A stretch of DNA of 7,039 nucleotides from CAZART01 sp964487555 (GCA_964487555.1 CAZART010000190.1:1-7039), one strand, 5' to 3'. Counted from the first letter of the stretch, positions 1-5,645 are shown. The notes: generated from the letters alone by a model not told the origin. Program-made: numbers and translations.

Positions 1-213
1 GCGGCGTCACCGGCGAAGGGATGAAGCCGCTGAGCGACGAGAGAGGAAGAAGCGCCGCGTCACCGGCGAATGGATGAAGCCGCTGAGCGAGGAGAGAGGA
101 AGAAGCGCGGCGTCACCGGCGAACGGATGAAGCCGCTGAGCGACGAGAGAGGAAGAAGCGCGGCATCACCGGCGAATGGATGAAGCCGCTGCGCGACGCG
201 AAAAGGCAGCAGC
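1..213. repeat. 53-bp tandem repeat array, about four copies, open at the left edge
   Basis: Units begin at 1, 54, 107 and 160. The core 'ggatgaagccgctg' recurs exactly every 53 bp, with its ATG at 21, 74, 127 and 180. The first three copies differ at only a few positions, for example base 18 of the unit is g, t, c, t in copies 1-4. The fourth copy is well conserved for about 31 bases, then diverges. Because 53 is not a multiple of 3, the array cannot encode a repeated peptide in one frame, so the open frames here are accidental. Within each unit GCGGC (bases 1-5) is complementary to GCCGC (bases 26-30), so a short-stem hairpin per unit is possible. There are no unique spacers between copies, so this is not a CRISPR. 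The array probably continues left of the window. Function is unknown. Confidence 0.9.
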
Positions 214-411
214 CGCCGAGGCGTCCCCACGCGAAAGAGCTCGCCGTATCGCCGCCGAAATGAAGAACGCACCGTATCGCGGGCGACTCGAAAAATCTGC
301 TGCACGGCCCGCGAATTGAGGCACTTCCCCAGGACGATAAAACAAGAAGCGTAACGAAGCGTACTGCGTCGACGGCGATCTGAAGAAGCAAATCAGGCCC
401 ATCCAAGAAAA
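214..411. other. Gene-free stretch with decayed repeat-like fragments
   Basis: I see no credible gene between the tandem array and the lipoprotein start. Two places resemble the core of the 53-bp unit: 'gccgaaatgaagaacgc' (about 254-270) and 'ggcgatctgaagaagc' (about 374-389). Both keep a 'GCGAnnnTGAAG'-like centre but not the 53-bp spacing. They may be old decayed copies, or chance in purine-rich DNA. The promoter of the downstream lipoprotein gene should lie here, but no convincing -35/-10 pair stands out. Confidence 0.4.
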
Positions 412-978
412 ATGCCATCCACAAAGAAGCCATCAACCATGCGATACGCTTTCGGGCGACCCTTCACCTGCCTCCTCCTCCTCCTTCTGTTCGTTACGGC
501 CGGCTGCGGCGGTGAGCAGGGCGCCGACGGCACCCAGACGACGGGCGATATGGCCGCCACCAGCCCGATGGATTCTGCCGCGCACGAGCCGGCAATGCCC
601 AACACCGTTCAAAAAATCAATCTAAATACGGCTTCGTCGGAAGAGTTCATGAGAATCCCGAATGTCGGAGATCGGATGGTGCACGAGTTCGAGGAATACC
701 GGCCGTACGTAAGTATCCGGCAGTTTCGCCGGGAGATGGGGAAGTATGTGGATGCGGGCCTGATCGCGGAGTATGAGCAGTACGTTTACGTGCCGATCGA
801 CCCGAACGAGAGCGATAGCGAGACGCTGATGCAGGTGCCGGGGCTCGACGTGTCTGAAGCGGAATCGCTGATCGAAGACCGACCCTTCGCGTCTGACGGC
901 GCCTTTCTCGAGGCCGTCTCCGAGTACGTCTCACAGTCCGAGCTCGAGACGGCGGAGAGCTTTCTCGCCGAAATGTAG
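412..978 (+). CDS. Lipoprotein with ComEA-type helix-hairpin-helix segments
   Basis: A 188-residue protein with a basic N-terminus, a leucine-rich hydrophobic core (residues 20-29) and a lipobox-like VTAGC with Cys32 as the predicted lipidated residue. It is therefore probably membrane-anchored and extracytoplasmic. A Gly/Thr/Ser/Ala-rich linker (33-66) follows. Residues 68-106 match the ComEA-type helix-hairpin-helix pattern: 'INLNTASSEEF' then 'IPNVGDRM' and a YRPY segment. Residues 130-165 repeat the pattern more loosely ('LMQVPGLDVSEAESLIEDRPF'-like region), so there are probably two tandem HhH units, the second degenerate. Such domains bind DNA non-specifically in ComEA, but in lipoproteins they may serve protein contacts, so DNA binding is inference. 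The Met at residue 10 (position 439) is an alternative start that also leaves a good signal peptide. Neither start has a strong Shine-Dalgarno. The next gene starts 9 bp after the stop, implying an operon. Confidence 0.85.
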   Translation: MPSTKKPSTMRYAFGRPFTCLLLLLLFVTAGCGGEQGADGTQTTGDMAATSPMDSAAHEPAMPNTVQKINLNTASSEEFMRIPNVGDRMVHEFEEYRPYVSIRQFRREMGKYVDAGLIAEYEQYVYVPIDPNESDSETLMQVPGLDVSEAESLIEDRPFASDGAFLEAVSEYVSQSELETAESFLAEM

Positions 979-987
979 CGCGGCACG

Positions 988-1431
988 ATGAACGATCGGA
1001 CGATCGAACAAAAGTATCGTTCGTTTCTTCTCGCGATGGCGGTAGTGCTGCTGGCGGGGATGACCGTCGAGCTTCTGTTGACGGAGCATGCGGAGAGCCT
1101 CGTTCAGCTTATTCCGTACGGGCTGGCCGGGATCGGAATCGCGGCCGCACTGGCCGTGCTGCATAAGGCGACGCCCGCGCGCCTGCGCGTGCTCCAGGTC
1201 GTGATCGCGCTTCTGGCGCTCGGCGGCGCGTACGGGATCTACGAGCATCTGTCTCACAATTTTGCCTTCGAGCTCGAGATCCGTCCGAATGCCACGGTGG
1301 GGGACGTCGTCGGTAAGGCGCTTCGCGGGGCGAGTCCGCTGCTCGCGCCCGGCGTGTTGACCGTGGTTGCCGTGCTCGCTGCCGCCGCGGTGTACCGGCA
1401 CCCAAACCTGCGCAAGCGCGCCGACAAGTAG
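988..1431 (+). CDS. Four-helix integral membrane protein, function unknown
   Basis: A 147-residue hydrophobic protein I do not recognise. Predicted membrane segments lie at about residues 12-31, 38-58, 67-85 and 117-136. The first two are separated by a short acidic/polar turn. A longer polar loop (86-115, containing 'FELEIRPNATVGD') sits between helices 3 and 4. The C-terminus is basic (RHPNLRKRADK), which by the positive-inside rule suggests it is cytoplasmic, as is the N-terminus. It starts 9 bp after the HhH lipoprotein stop, so the two are probably co-transcribed and may work together at the membrane. No catalytic motif is visible. Its stop faces the DUF6265 stop across 39 bp with no clear terminator. 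Confidence 0.8.
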   Translation: MNDRTIEQKYRSFLLAMAVVLLAGMTVELLLTEHAESLVQLIPYGLAGIGIAAALAVLHKATPARLRVLQVVIALLALGGAYGIYEHLSHNFAFELEIRPNATVGDVVGKALRGASPLLAPGVLTVVAVLAAAAVYRHPNLRKRADK

Positions 1432-1470
1432 GAGCTTCTCGTCGCCACGTGCGCCGCTGAGATTGTGTCG

Positions 1471-2004
1471 TTACCGCCGGCGCCGGTAGACGAGCTTTGC
1501 CTCCTGCGGCGCACCGCCACGCCGGGTGAAGGCGAGGTAGACGTTCATGGTCTCGGCATCCACTCGCTCGAACGTCAGGCCTCCGAAATAGGCCGCGTCG
1601 GGCTCGAGGCGGACGAGCGGAAACACGACCTTGTCATCCTTCTCCTCCCATCCGGTGAAATCGGGGTTGAAGTGCTTCACCCAGAGCGACACGCTGCCGG
1701 CCTCCTCGACGAAGGCCATCATCTCGTAAAAAACCACCGTATCTGCTTTGGACAGCTTGAAGGCACCGGTCATGGTCGAGCCCAGGGGCGGGGTCCAGAC
1801 TTCATCGATGGTGCCGCCGAGCCCTTCGCCGCGCCAGTGGCCGGCGAGCCACGCCACGTCGTGGATGGTGGCGGACGGGCGTCGGGTGCTGTCGTCGAGT
1901 TGGAGCGTATGCTCGGTGTAGGCGCTCTGCGCGGCGCACGTCGGCGCGAGGGCGCACGCCGCGACCGTCGCCAGCAGGGCGAGGGTGACGTCGAATGTTT
2001 TCAT
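1471..2004 (-). CDS. Secreted DUF6265-type protein
   Basis: A 177-residue protein with an N-terminal signal sequence (about residues 1-25). The hydrophobic core also contains VAAC at residues 14-17, which fits a lipobox, so it could be either a cleaved Sec substrate or a lipoprotein. The mature part has hallmarks I associate with DUF6265: 'WLAGHWRGEG' (52-61), an 'EVWTPPLGSTMTG' block (68-80), 'FYEMM' (92-96), 'KHFNPDFTGWEEKD' (110-123), 'FPLV' (128-131) and 'GGLTFERV' (141-148). The family probably forms a lipocalin-like beta-barrel, but its biochemical role is unknown. It lies 49 bp after the membrane protein of the ECF pair on the same strand, so it is likely the third gene of that operon. 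The C-terminus ends in a run of arginines (YRRRR). The start at 2004 has no obvious Shine-Dalgarno. Confidence 0.82.
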   Translation of the reverse strand: MKTFDVTLALLATVAACALAPTCAAQSAYTEHTLQLDDSTRRPSATIHDVAWLAGHWRGEGLGGTIDEVWTPPLGSTMTGAFKLSKADTVVFYEMMAFVEEAGSVSLWVKHFNPDFTGWEEKDDKVVFPLVRLEPDAAYFGGLTFERVDAETMNVYLAFTRRGGAPQEAKLVYRRRR

Positions 2005-2024
2005 GGGCGAATCCAGGGGGTGCG

Positions 2025-2038
2025 CGGGCTCTCGCCCG
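2025..2038 (-). other. Small hairpin in the gap before the DUF6265 gene
   Basis: On the minus strand, CGGGC and GCCCG flank the loop GAGA, a GNRA tetraloop, giving a compact 5-bp stem in the 49-bp spacer between the membrane-protein stop and the DUF6265 start. It has no following T-tract in the reading direction, so it is not a standard terminator. It could protect an mRNA end or affect translation of the last gene, or be chance in GC-rich DNA. Confidence 0.3.
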
Positions 2039-2053
2039 GGTTTTCGTGATGGT

Positions 2054-2725
2054 TCAATTCGTTCCGATCTGCCGGACTTCGACCGTGCCGTCGTATTTCA
2101 GATGGGGGCAGTCCGCGGCGATGCGCGCGGCTTCGTCGAGATCGGCGGCGGCGATGATAAAATAACCGGACACGGCGTCCTCTATGCGCTCGATTTCCTG
2201 CTCGCGAACGGCACCGCTTCGCACCGCGAGGATGCGGCCGCCGGGCGCCAGCTCATTGCCCGCCACGAGCCGGCCGTCCCCGCCCAGCGCGCGCGCCCAC
2301 GCGACGTATTCGCCGACGATCCGTTCGTGCTCTTCCGCCGGATAGCGTACGAGCGGCTCGCCGTGGAGAAGGAGCATGAATTCGCGCGTCGTGACCGCCG
2401 TGGATGGGGCATCTCCGGAAGGCTGCTGAGCGAGGTAGAAGATGACCCCGGCGGCGATCACCAGCACCGCGGCGGCGGCCATGCGGATTCGATGCCGTCG
2501 GCGCGAGGCGCGGGCGAACCCGTGCACGCCGGGCGTGGAGCCCGCAATCGCGCTCATCAGGCGCCGTTCGGCTTCGTCGAGCGCGCCCGGCGTGGGATCC
2601 GCATCCCGCGCCTGGTTCGCCATCTCCCAGGTACGCGCAAGCTCTTGCCGCTCTTCGTCGGGAAGGTCCCGCCACCCCGCCAGAAGCTCGTCGGGGATTC
2701 TATTCGTTGCTGCGTCGTCGTTCAT
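2054..2725 (-). CDS. Putative anti-sigma factor: FecR-like N-terminus, one TM helix, C-terminal YCII/DGPF-like domain
   Basis: A 223-residue protein encoded immediately after the ECF sigma gene; the start and the sigma stop overlap as ATGA (2722-2725), implying translational coupling. Residues 1-65 are charged and helical, with a 'WRDLPDEERQELARTWE' stretch resembling the cytoplasmic sigma-binding region of FecR-type anti-sigma factors. A basic patch (72-81, RASRRRHRIR) precedes one transmembrane helix (about 82-99), which places the C-terminus in the periplasm. Residues 114-221 follow the YCII/DGPF layout: 'EFMLLLHGEP', a helix with 'VGEYVAWARAL', 'GRLVAGNELAPGG', then 'GYFIIAAADLDEAARIAADCP' and 'VEVRQI' at the end. 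The signature DGPF is replaced by SGAV (170-173). The anti-sigma role is inferred from position, topology and the N-terminus. The fold call for the C-terminal domain is by pattern recognition and fairly strong. Confidence 0.8.
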   Translation of the reverse strand: MNDDAATNRIPDELLAGWRDLPDEERQELARTWEMANQARDADPTPGALDEAERRLMSAIAGSTPGVHGFARASRRRHRIRMAAAAVLVIAAGVIFYLAQQPSGDAPSTAVTTREFMLLLHGEPLVRYPAEEHERIVGEYVAWARALGGDGRLVAGNELAPGGRILAVRSGAVREQEIERIEDAVSGYFIIAAADLDEAARIAADCPHLKYDGTVEVRQIGTN

Positions 2726-3300
2726 GGCTTCAGAAGATCCGGGTCGAGTTCATGGAGGCGCCGGCGGAGTTCCTTCAGCGAATGCGTGATGTGTTGTTCA
2801 ACGGTCTTGGCCGAGACGTTCATCACCGCCGCAATCTCATGGAGGCTGAGGCCCGCGAATCGGCTGAGGACAAAGGCCTCACGCCGGCGCTCGGGTAGAT
2901 CGCGAATCCAGTCTTGCAAACGCGACTGAAGGAGGTGGGCGTCGGCCATGAGGTCGGGTGTCGGCGCGTTCACGGGTGGGGTCATGCCCGAGTGGATGCG
3001 CTCGCGCGTCCGGATGCGGCGTTCATCGTTGAGCGCCAGGTTTCTGATTGTCACGCAGAGATACGCACGGACTGAGCGCGCCGGATCGACCGACTTCCGC
3101 CTGTTCCACAGCCGGATGAACGATTCCTGCACGAGGTCGTCGGCGGTCGATTCGTCCGCGCCAAAACTGCGAGCGTAGCGCCGAAGATCACCGAAGCAGG
3201 CGCGGAAGAGGGCGGCGAGCGCCGTCTGATCCGAATCGCGGATGCGGCCGCTCCATTCCGCAAACCGTGCGTCCGGGTCCGGTGAGAGGGTCCGATTCAT
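2722..3300 (-). CDS. ECF-type RNA polymerase sigma factor
   Basis: A 192-residue sigma-70 family protein of group IV (ECF) size and layout. Region 2 covers about residues 25-92, with the typical 'ADDLVQESFIRLW' helix (53-65) and 'SVRAYLCVTIRNLALN' (76-91). A short linker (about 95-123) follows, then region 4 (about 124-183) with 'LPERRREAFVLSRFAGLS' and the helix-turn-helix 'EIAAVMNVSAKTVEQHI' (155-171). There is no long C-terminal extension, so it is not of the ECF42 (TPR-extended) or ECF41 type; it looks like the FecI/RpoE-like ECFs common in Bacteroidota. It redirects RNA polymerase to a small regulon that cannot be named from sequence. Its partner gene overlaps its stop by 4 bp and probably holds it at the membrane until a signal arrives. 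It begins at 3300, and a divergent gene begins 170 bp away, so the promoter lies in 3301-3470. Confidence 0.95.
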   Translation of the reverse strand: MNRTLSPDPDARFAEWSGRIRDSDQTALAALFRACFGDLRRYARSFGADESTADDLVQESFIRLWNRRKSVDPARSVRAYLCVTIRNLALNDERRIRTRERIHSGMTPPVNAPTPDLMADAHLLQSRLQDWIRDLPERRREAFVLSRFAGLSLHEIAAVMNVSAKTVEQHITHSLKELRRRLHELDPDLLKP

Positions 3301-3364
3301 GCGAGGTCGAGGATGGATAGCGGCAATCTTCCTTCAAAGTACACGCGTACCGCGATCATCCCCT

Positions 3365-3377
3365 ATTCGTAACGAAT
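3365..3377. promoter_or_regulatory. Perfect 13-bp inverted repeat in the divergent promoter region
   Basis: ATTCGT and ACGAAT flank a single central A, forming a perfect interrupted palindrome about 65 bp upstream of the sigma gene and 94 bp upstream of the DoxX start. An imperfect palindrome (cgaatcgatttcg) overlaps its right side, and GTAC half-sites flank ACGC at 3339-3350. Such symmetry between divergent genes suggests a dimeric repressor or activator site, but no cognate regulator is identified. Confidence 0.35.
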
Positions 3378-3470
3378 CGATTTCGTGGCGACCCTCGACG
3401 GGCTACTCGTGTTAGAATCGCGAATGCTTCCTGAGCTCTACTATTTTCTCTGAAAAAACGAGGTTCGACG

Positions 3471-3983
3471 ATGGCTGACACGGCTGAACGTTCCACGCGC
3501 ACATTGACCGACCGGCCGGCCAGGGGCCGGACGACCACCGAAGGAACCTCAATGGATCCACGACCGGATACCCTCCCACCGTCGAGGTTGACGGGGTTTG
3601 CCTCGGCAGCGCAAGCCCTCCTGCGCATCGGCGCAGGTCTCCTCTTCATGCAACACGGCGTCCAGAAGCTTTTCGGCGGGCTGGGAGGATTCGGCGGGAC
3701 GCCGGGCAACACGGCCGAACTTTTTTCCCAGATGGGTTTGGCGGGCGTACTCGAAGTATTCGGAGGCGCTCTGATCGTGCTCGGACTTTTCACGCGGCCG
3801 GTGGCCATCATCCTCGTGATCGAGATGATCGCGGCCTATTTCATCGCCCATGCGCCGCAGGGTGGATTTCCGATCCAAAACGGCGGTGAGCTCCCGTTGC
3901 TCTATGCGCTCGTTTTCCTGATGTTCGCCGCCTTCGGAGCGGGGCCGGCGAGTCTCGATCGCCTCATCGCGAGACGATCTTGA
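3471..3983 (+). CDS. DoxX family membrane protein
   Basis: A 170-residue protein (143 if the second start is used) with four membrane segments at about residues 43-64, 88-107, 109-127 and 140-157. DoxX family marks are visible: 'LLRIGAGLLFMQHGVQKLFGG' region (50-70), 'LEVFGGALIVLGLFTRPVA' region (94-112), 'FIAHAPQGGFPIQNGGELPLLY' region (124-145) and a terminal 'GPASLD' (158-163). Family members are linked to membrane quinone or thiol redox chemistry, but the exact role of most is unsettled. Two starts are plausible: ATG 3471 with GAGG 7 nt upstream (3460-3463), and ATG 3552 with AAGGA 6 nt upstream (3541-3545). The 27 residues between them are polar, low in complexity and not part of the usual family length, so 3552 may be the real start. 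It is divergent from the ECF operon. Confidence 0.88.
   Translation: MADTAERSTRTLTDRPARGRTTTEGTSMDPRPDTLPPSRLTGFASAAQALLRIGAGLLFMQHGVQKLFGGLGGFGGTPGNTAELFSQMGLAGVLEVFGGALIVLGLFTRPVAIILVIEMIAAYFIAHAPQGGFPIQNGGELPLLYALVFLMFAAFGAGPASLDRLIARRS
3516..3530 (+). other. GC-rich hairpin between the two DoxX starts
   Basis: CCGGCC (3516-3521) and GGCCGG (3525-3530) form a perfect 6-bp stem with a 3-nt AGG loop. It lies just upstream of the second Shine-Dalgarno (3541-3545) and inside the 81-nt extension of the longer DoxX reading frame. If the shorter start is used, this is a structured 5' leader. No regulatory role can be shown from sequence alone. Confidence 0.35.
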
Positions 3984-4023
3984 CGGTACAGGCGAATGGA
4001 GATCTCGACGGTCACAGGCAAAT
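3976..4023 (+). repeat. 25-bp tandem duplication across the DoxX stop codon
   Basis: Copy 1 (3976-3997) and copy 2 (4001-4023) share gatct[t/c]gacggt[-/c]acaggc[g/a]aat, with two substitutions and one 1-nt indel, and are separated by gga. Copy 1 contains the last sense codon and the TGA stop of the DoxX gene. Copy 2 fills most of the gap before the dehydrogenase gene. It is either a slippage duplication or a pair of binding sites 25 bp apart. Confidence 0.8.
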
Positions 4024-4037
4024 AGAAAAGTGCCGAA

Positions 4038-5237
4038 GTGAACCTACTGAATTCAATACACGTGCTCGTGGCCGGGGTTTTCGCATTCACCGTGGCCTGC
4101 GGCGATGCGCCGCGGGAGCCGAGGGCGGACGGCGACACCGCCGCCGTATCGGCAACGTCGGCCGGCGATACGGCCGCCGTACCGGCATGCATGCTTGTCG
4201 AGGAGGGGTTCGGCCCCACGGGGACAATTGATGTACGTGCTGAGGAAGTTGCGTCCGGGCTGGAAGTGCCGTGGGGTATCGCCTTTCTCCCCGATGGCGG
4301 CATGCTGGTTACGGAGCGCACGGGGAGCATCCGGATGATCAGGGACGGACAGCTTGCCGACGAGCCGGTCGCCTCCGTAGAGGCCTCCGTCTCCGGTGAG
4401 GGTGGACTGCTCGGAATCGCCGTGCACCCCGATTTTGCCGCTAATCGCTTCTTCTATCTGTACTACACCACCTCTACCGGCAATCAGGTCGAGCGGTGGC
4501 GCCTGTCCGACGACGGCTCGAGCGCGTCGGCGGATCGCCTGATTTTCGGCGACATCCCGTCGGCGCGCTTCCATAATGGAGGACGACTTCGGTTCGGCCC
4601 GGACGGAATGCTCTACATCGGTACCGGCGATGCCGGTAATCCCGATAGCGCGCAGGATAGCGGCAGTCCGGCCGGAAAGCTGCTCCGCGTGACGCCCGAC
4701 GGCGACGTGCCGGACGACAATCCCTTCTCGGAGAGCCCCGTCTACGTCATGGGCATCCGCAATACACAGGGATTCGATTGGCCGGATGAGCGAACGCTCT
4801 GGCTGACCGACCACGGGCCGAGCGGGGAGATGGGCCGCCAGGGCCACGACGAGGTCAACATAGCCCGCGCAGGAAGCAACCTGGGCTGGCCGACCAGCTA
4901 CGGCTGCGATACCGCGTCAGGCATGGCGGCGCCGGCGCTGACGTGGGAGGAGGCCGTTCCCCCCGGGGGTGCTGCGATCTACCGCGGCGACGCGATTCCG
5001 GAGTGGCAGGACGATCTGATCGTCGGCACCCTGGGGTCCCGGCATCTCCATCACATTACGCTCGACGACGGTCGCGTCGAACGACACGCGGTCTATCTGC
5101 GTGGCGACGAGCCCGACGGGTACGGCCGCCTCCGCGAGGTGATCATGGGGCCGGACGGCCTGTATGTGACGACGAGCAACTGCGACGGAAGAGGCACCTG
5201 TCCGTCCGACGGCGACAAAATTCTGCGTATCCGGTGA
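4038..5237 (+). CDS. PQQ-dependent aldose/glucose dehydrogenase-like lipoprotein (GSDH family)
   Basis: A 399-residue protein starting at GTG 4038. A signal sequence ends at FTVACG with Cys21 as the likely lipidated residue, followed by a flexible linker holding two GDTAAV repeats (32-37 and 43-48). The rest is the six-bladed beta-propeller of the sorbosone/glucose dehydrogenase family (E. coli YliI/Asd and soluble quinoprotein GDH). Visible marks are 'LEVPWGIAFLPDG' (75-87), 'GEGGLLGIAVHPDF' (120-133), 'RFHNGGRLRFGPDG' (177-190) with candidate catalytic base His179, 'YIGTGDAGN' (193-201), 'GIRNTQGFDW' (239-248) with Arg241 placed like the cofactor-site arginine, 'LTDHGPSG' (256-263), and the C-terminal 'GPDGLYVTTS' and 'DKILRI' strands. 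It would oxidise aldose sugars in the periplasm with PQQ and pass electrons to the respiratory chain; the substrate is not predictable. Cys382 and Cys388 bracket a short insert near the end and may form a disulfide. No PQQ synthesis genes are in the window. Confidence 0.92.
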   Translation: MNLLNSIHVLVAGVFAFTVACGDAPREPRADGDTAAVSATSAGDTAAVPACMLVEEGFGPTGTIDVRAEEVASGLEVPWGIAFLPDGGMLVTERTGSIRMIRDGQLADEPVASVEASVSGEGGLLGIAVHPDFAANRFFYLYYTTSTGNQVERWRLSDDGSSASADRLIFGDIPSARFHNGGRLRFGPDGMLYIGTGDAGNPDSAQDSGSPAGKLLRVTPDGDVPDDNPFSESPVYVMGIRNTQGFDWPDERTLWLTDHGPSGEMGRQGHDEVNIARAGSNLGWPTSYGCDTASGMAAPALTWEEAVPPGGAAIYRGDAIPEWQDDLIVGTLGSRHLHHITLDDGRVERHAVYLRGDEPDGYGRLREVIMGPDGLYVTTSNCDGRGTCPSDGDKILRIR

Positions 5238-5351
5238 CGGAGTTGCCGTTGCTCCTCAACACGCCTGGCGGAGCCCGCGCATCGCCCCTCATATTACGTA
5301 CGAAATCGTGTACTACACAGCCGCAATCCGCAGACCATCTGTAGGTGTGAT

Positions 5352-5645
5352 ATGGAAATCGAAGTTTTCGTCGACAACCTCCGTTCGAAAGGCAATGGAG
5401 AAGATCCGACCGTCCTGACATTTGGAGCCCGTCCCGCCGAGGGTGACTACGTCGTCATCGATCTCGGTGCCGACGATCTCCGCACGTACCGGGTACGACG
5501 GGTCTGGCATCACTTCTTCAAACCGGAGGATGTAGACTGGGTCGCCTCCCAGGGGCTCTCGACGGGTAAACTCTGCATGGACGTTGAGGAAGTCCACGGC
5601 ATCAGCGAATCGCCAAAAGTGTACAAAGTCGCGCTGAATGGCTGA
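5352..5645 (+). CDS. Small hypothetical protein, 97 residues
   Basis: I do not recognise this family. It is acidic overall, with no signal peptide and no membrane segment, so it is probably cytoplasmic. Short alternating hydrophobic strands ('EIEVFVDNL' 2-10, 'DYVVIDLG' 32-39, 'TYRVRRVWHHF' 45-55, 'KVYKVALN' 89-96) suggest a small all-beta fold. An 'AEGDYVVID' turn followed by a 'YRVRRVWH' strand resembles small beta-barrel proteins, but this is weak. The start is supported by AGGTG at 5343-5347, 4 nt before ATG. The gene stands 114 bp after the dehydrogenase and 135 bp before the oxidoreductase, so it may have its own promoter. The opposite-strand frame over it is considered a shadow. Confidence 0.68.
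   Translation: MEIEVFVDNLRSKGNGEDPTVLTFGARPAEGDYVVIDLGADDLRTYRVRRVWHHFFKPEDVDWVASQGLSTGKLCMDVEEVHGISESPKVYKVALNG

Noticed and set aside
1..213. CRISPR array
   Set aside because: Copies abut with no unique spacers and each unit is a full 53 bp, so it is a plain tandem repeat.
60..436. Several minus-strand open frames over the repeat array giving Arg/Ser/Phe-rich peptides
   Set aside because: The 53-bp period shifts the frame at each copy, the peptides look artificial, and three overlapping frames are open at once.
1432..1470. Bidirectional terminator between the convergent genes
   Set aside because: The 39-bp gap has no stable stem followed by a T-tract on either strand.
1465..2049. A 194-codon plus-strand open frame opposite the DUF6265 gene
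   Set aside because: The minus-strand frame has a signal sequence and family motifs. The plus frame is a mirror of it.
1985..2929. A 314-codon plus-strand open frame across the ECF and anti-sigma genes
   Set aside because: It is antisense to two genes with strong family evidence and has no domain-like pattern of its own.
3390..3418. Sigma-70 promoter for the DoxX gene based on TAGAAT at 3413-3418
   Set aside because: No acceptable -35 element is found at 16-18 bp spacing, so the call would rest on one hexamer.
4053..4847. A 264-codon minus-strand open frame inside the PQQ dehydrogenase gene
   Set aside because: The dehydrogenase reading frame is supported by many family motifs over its whole length, and the antisense frame by none.
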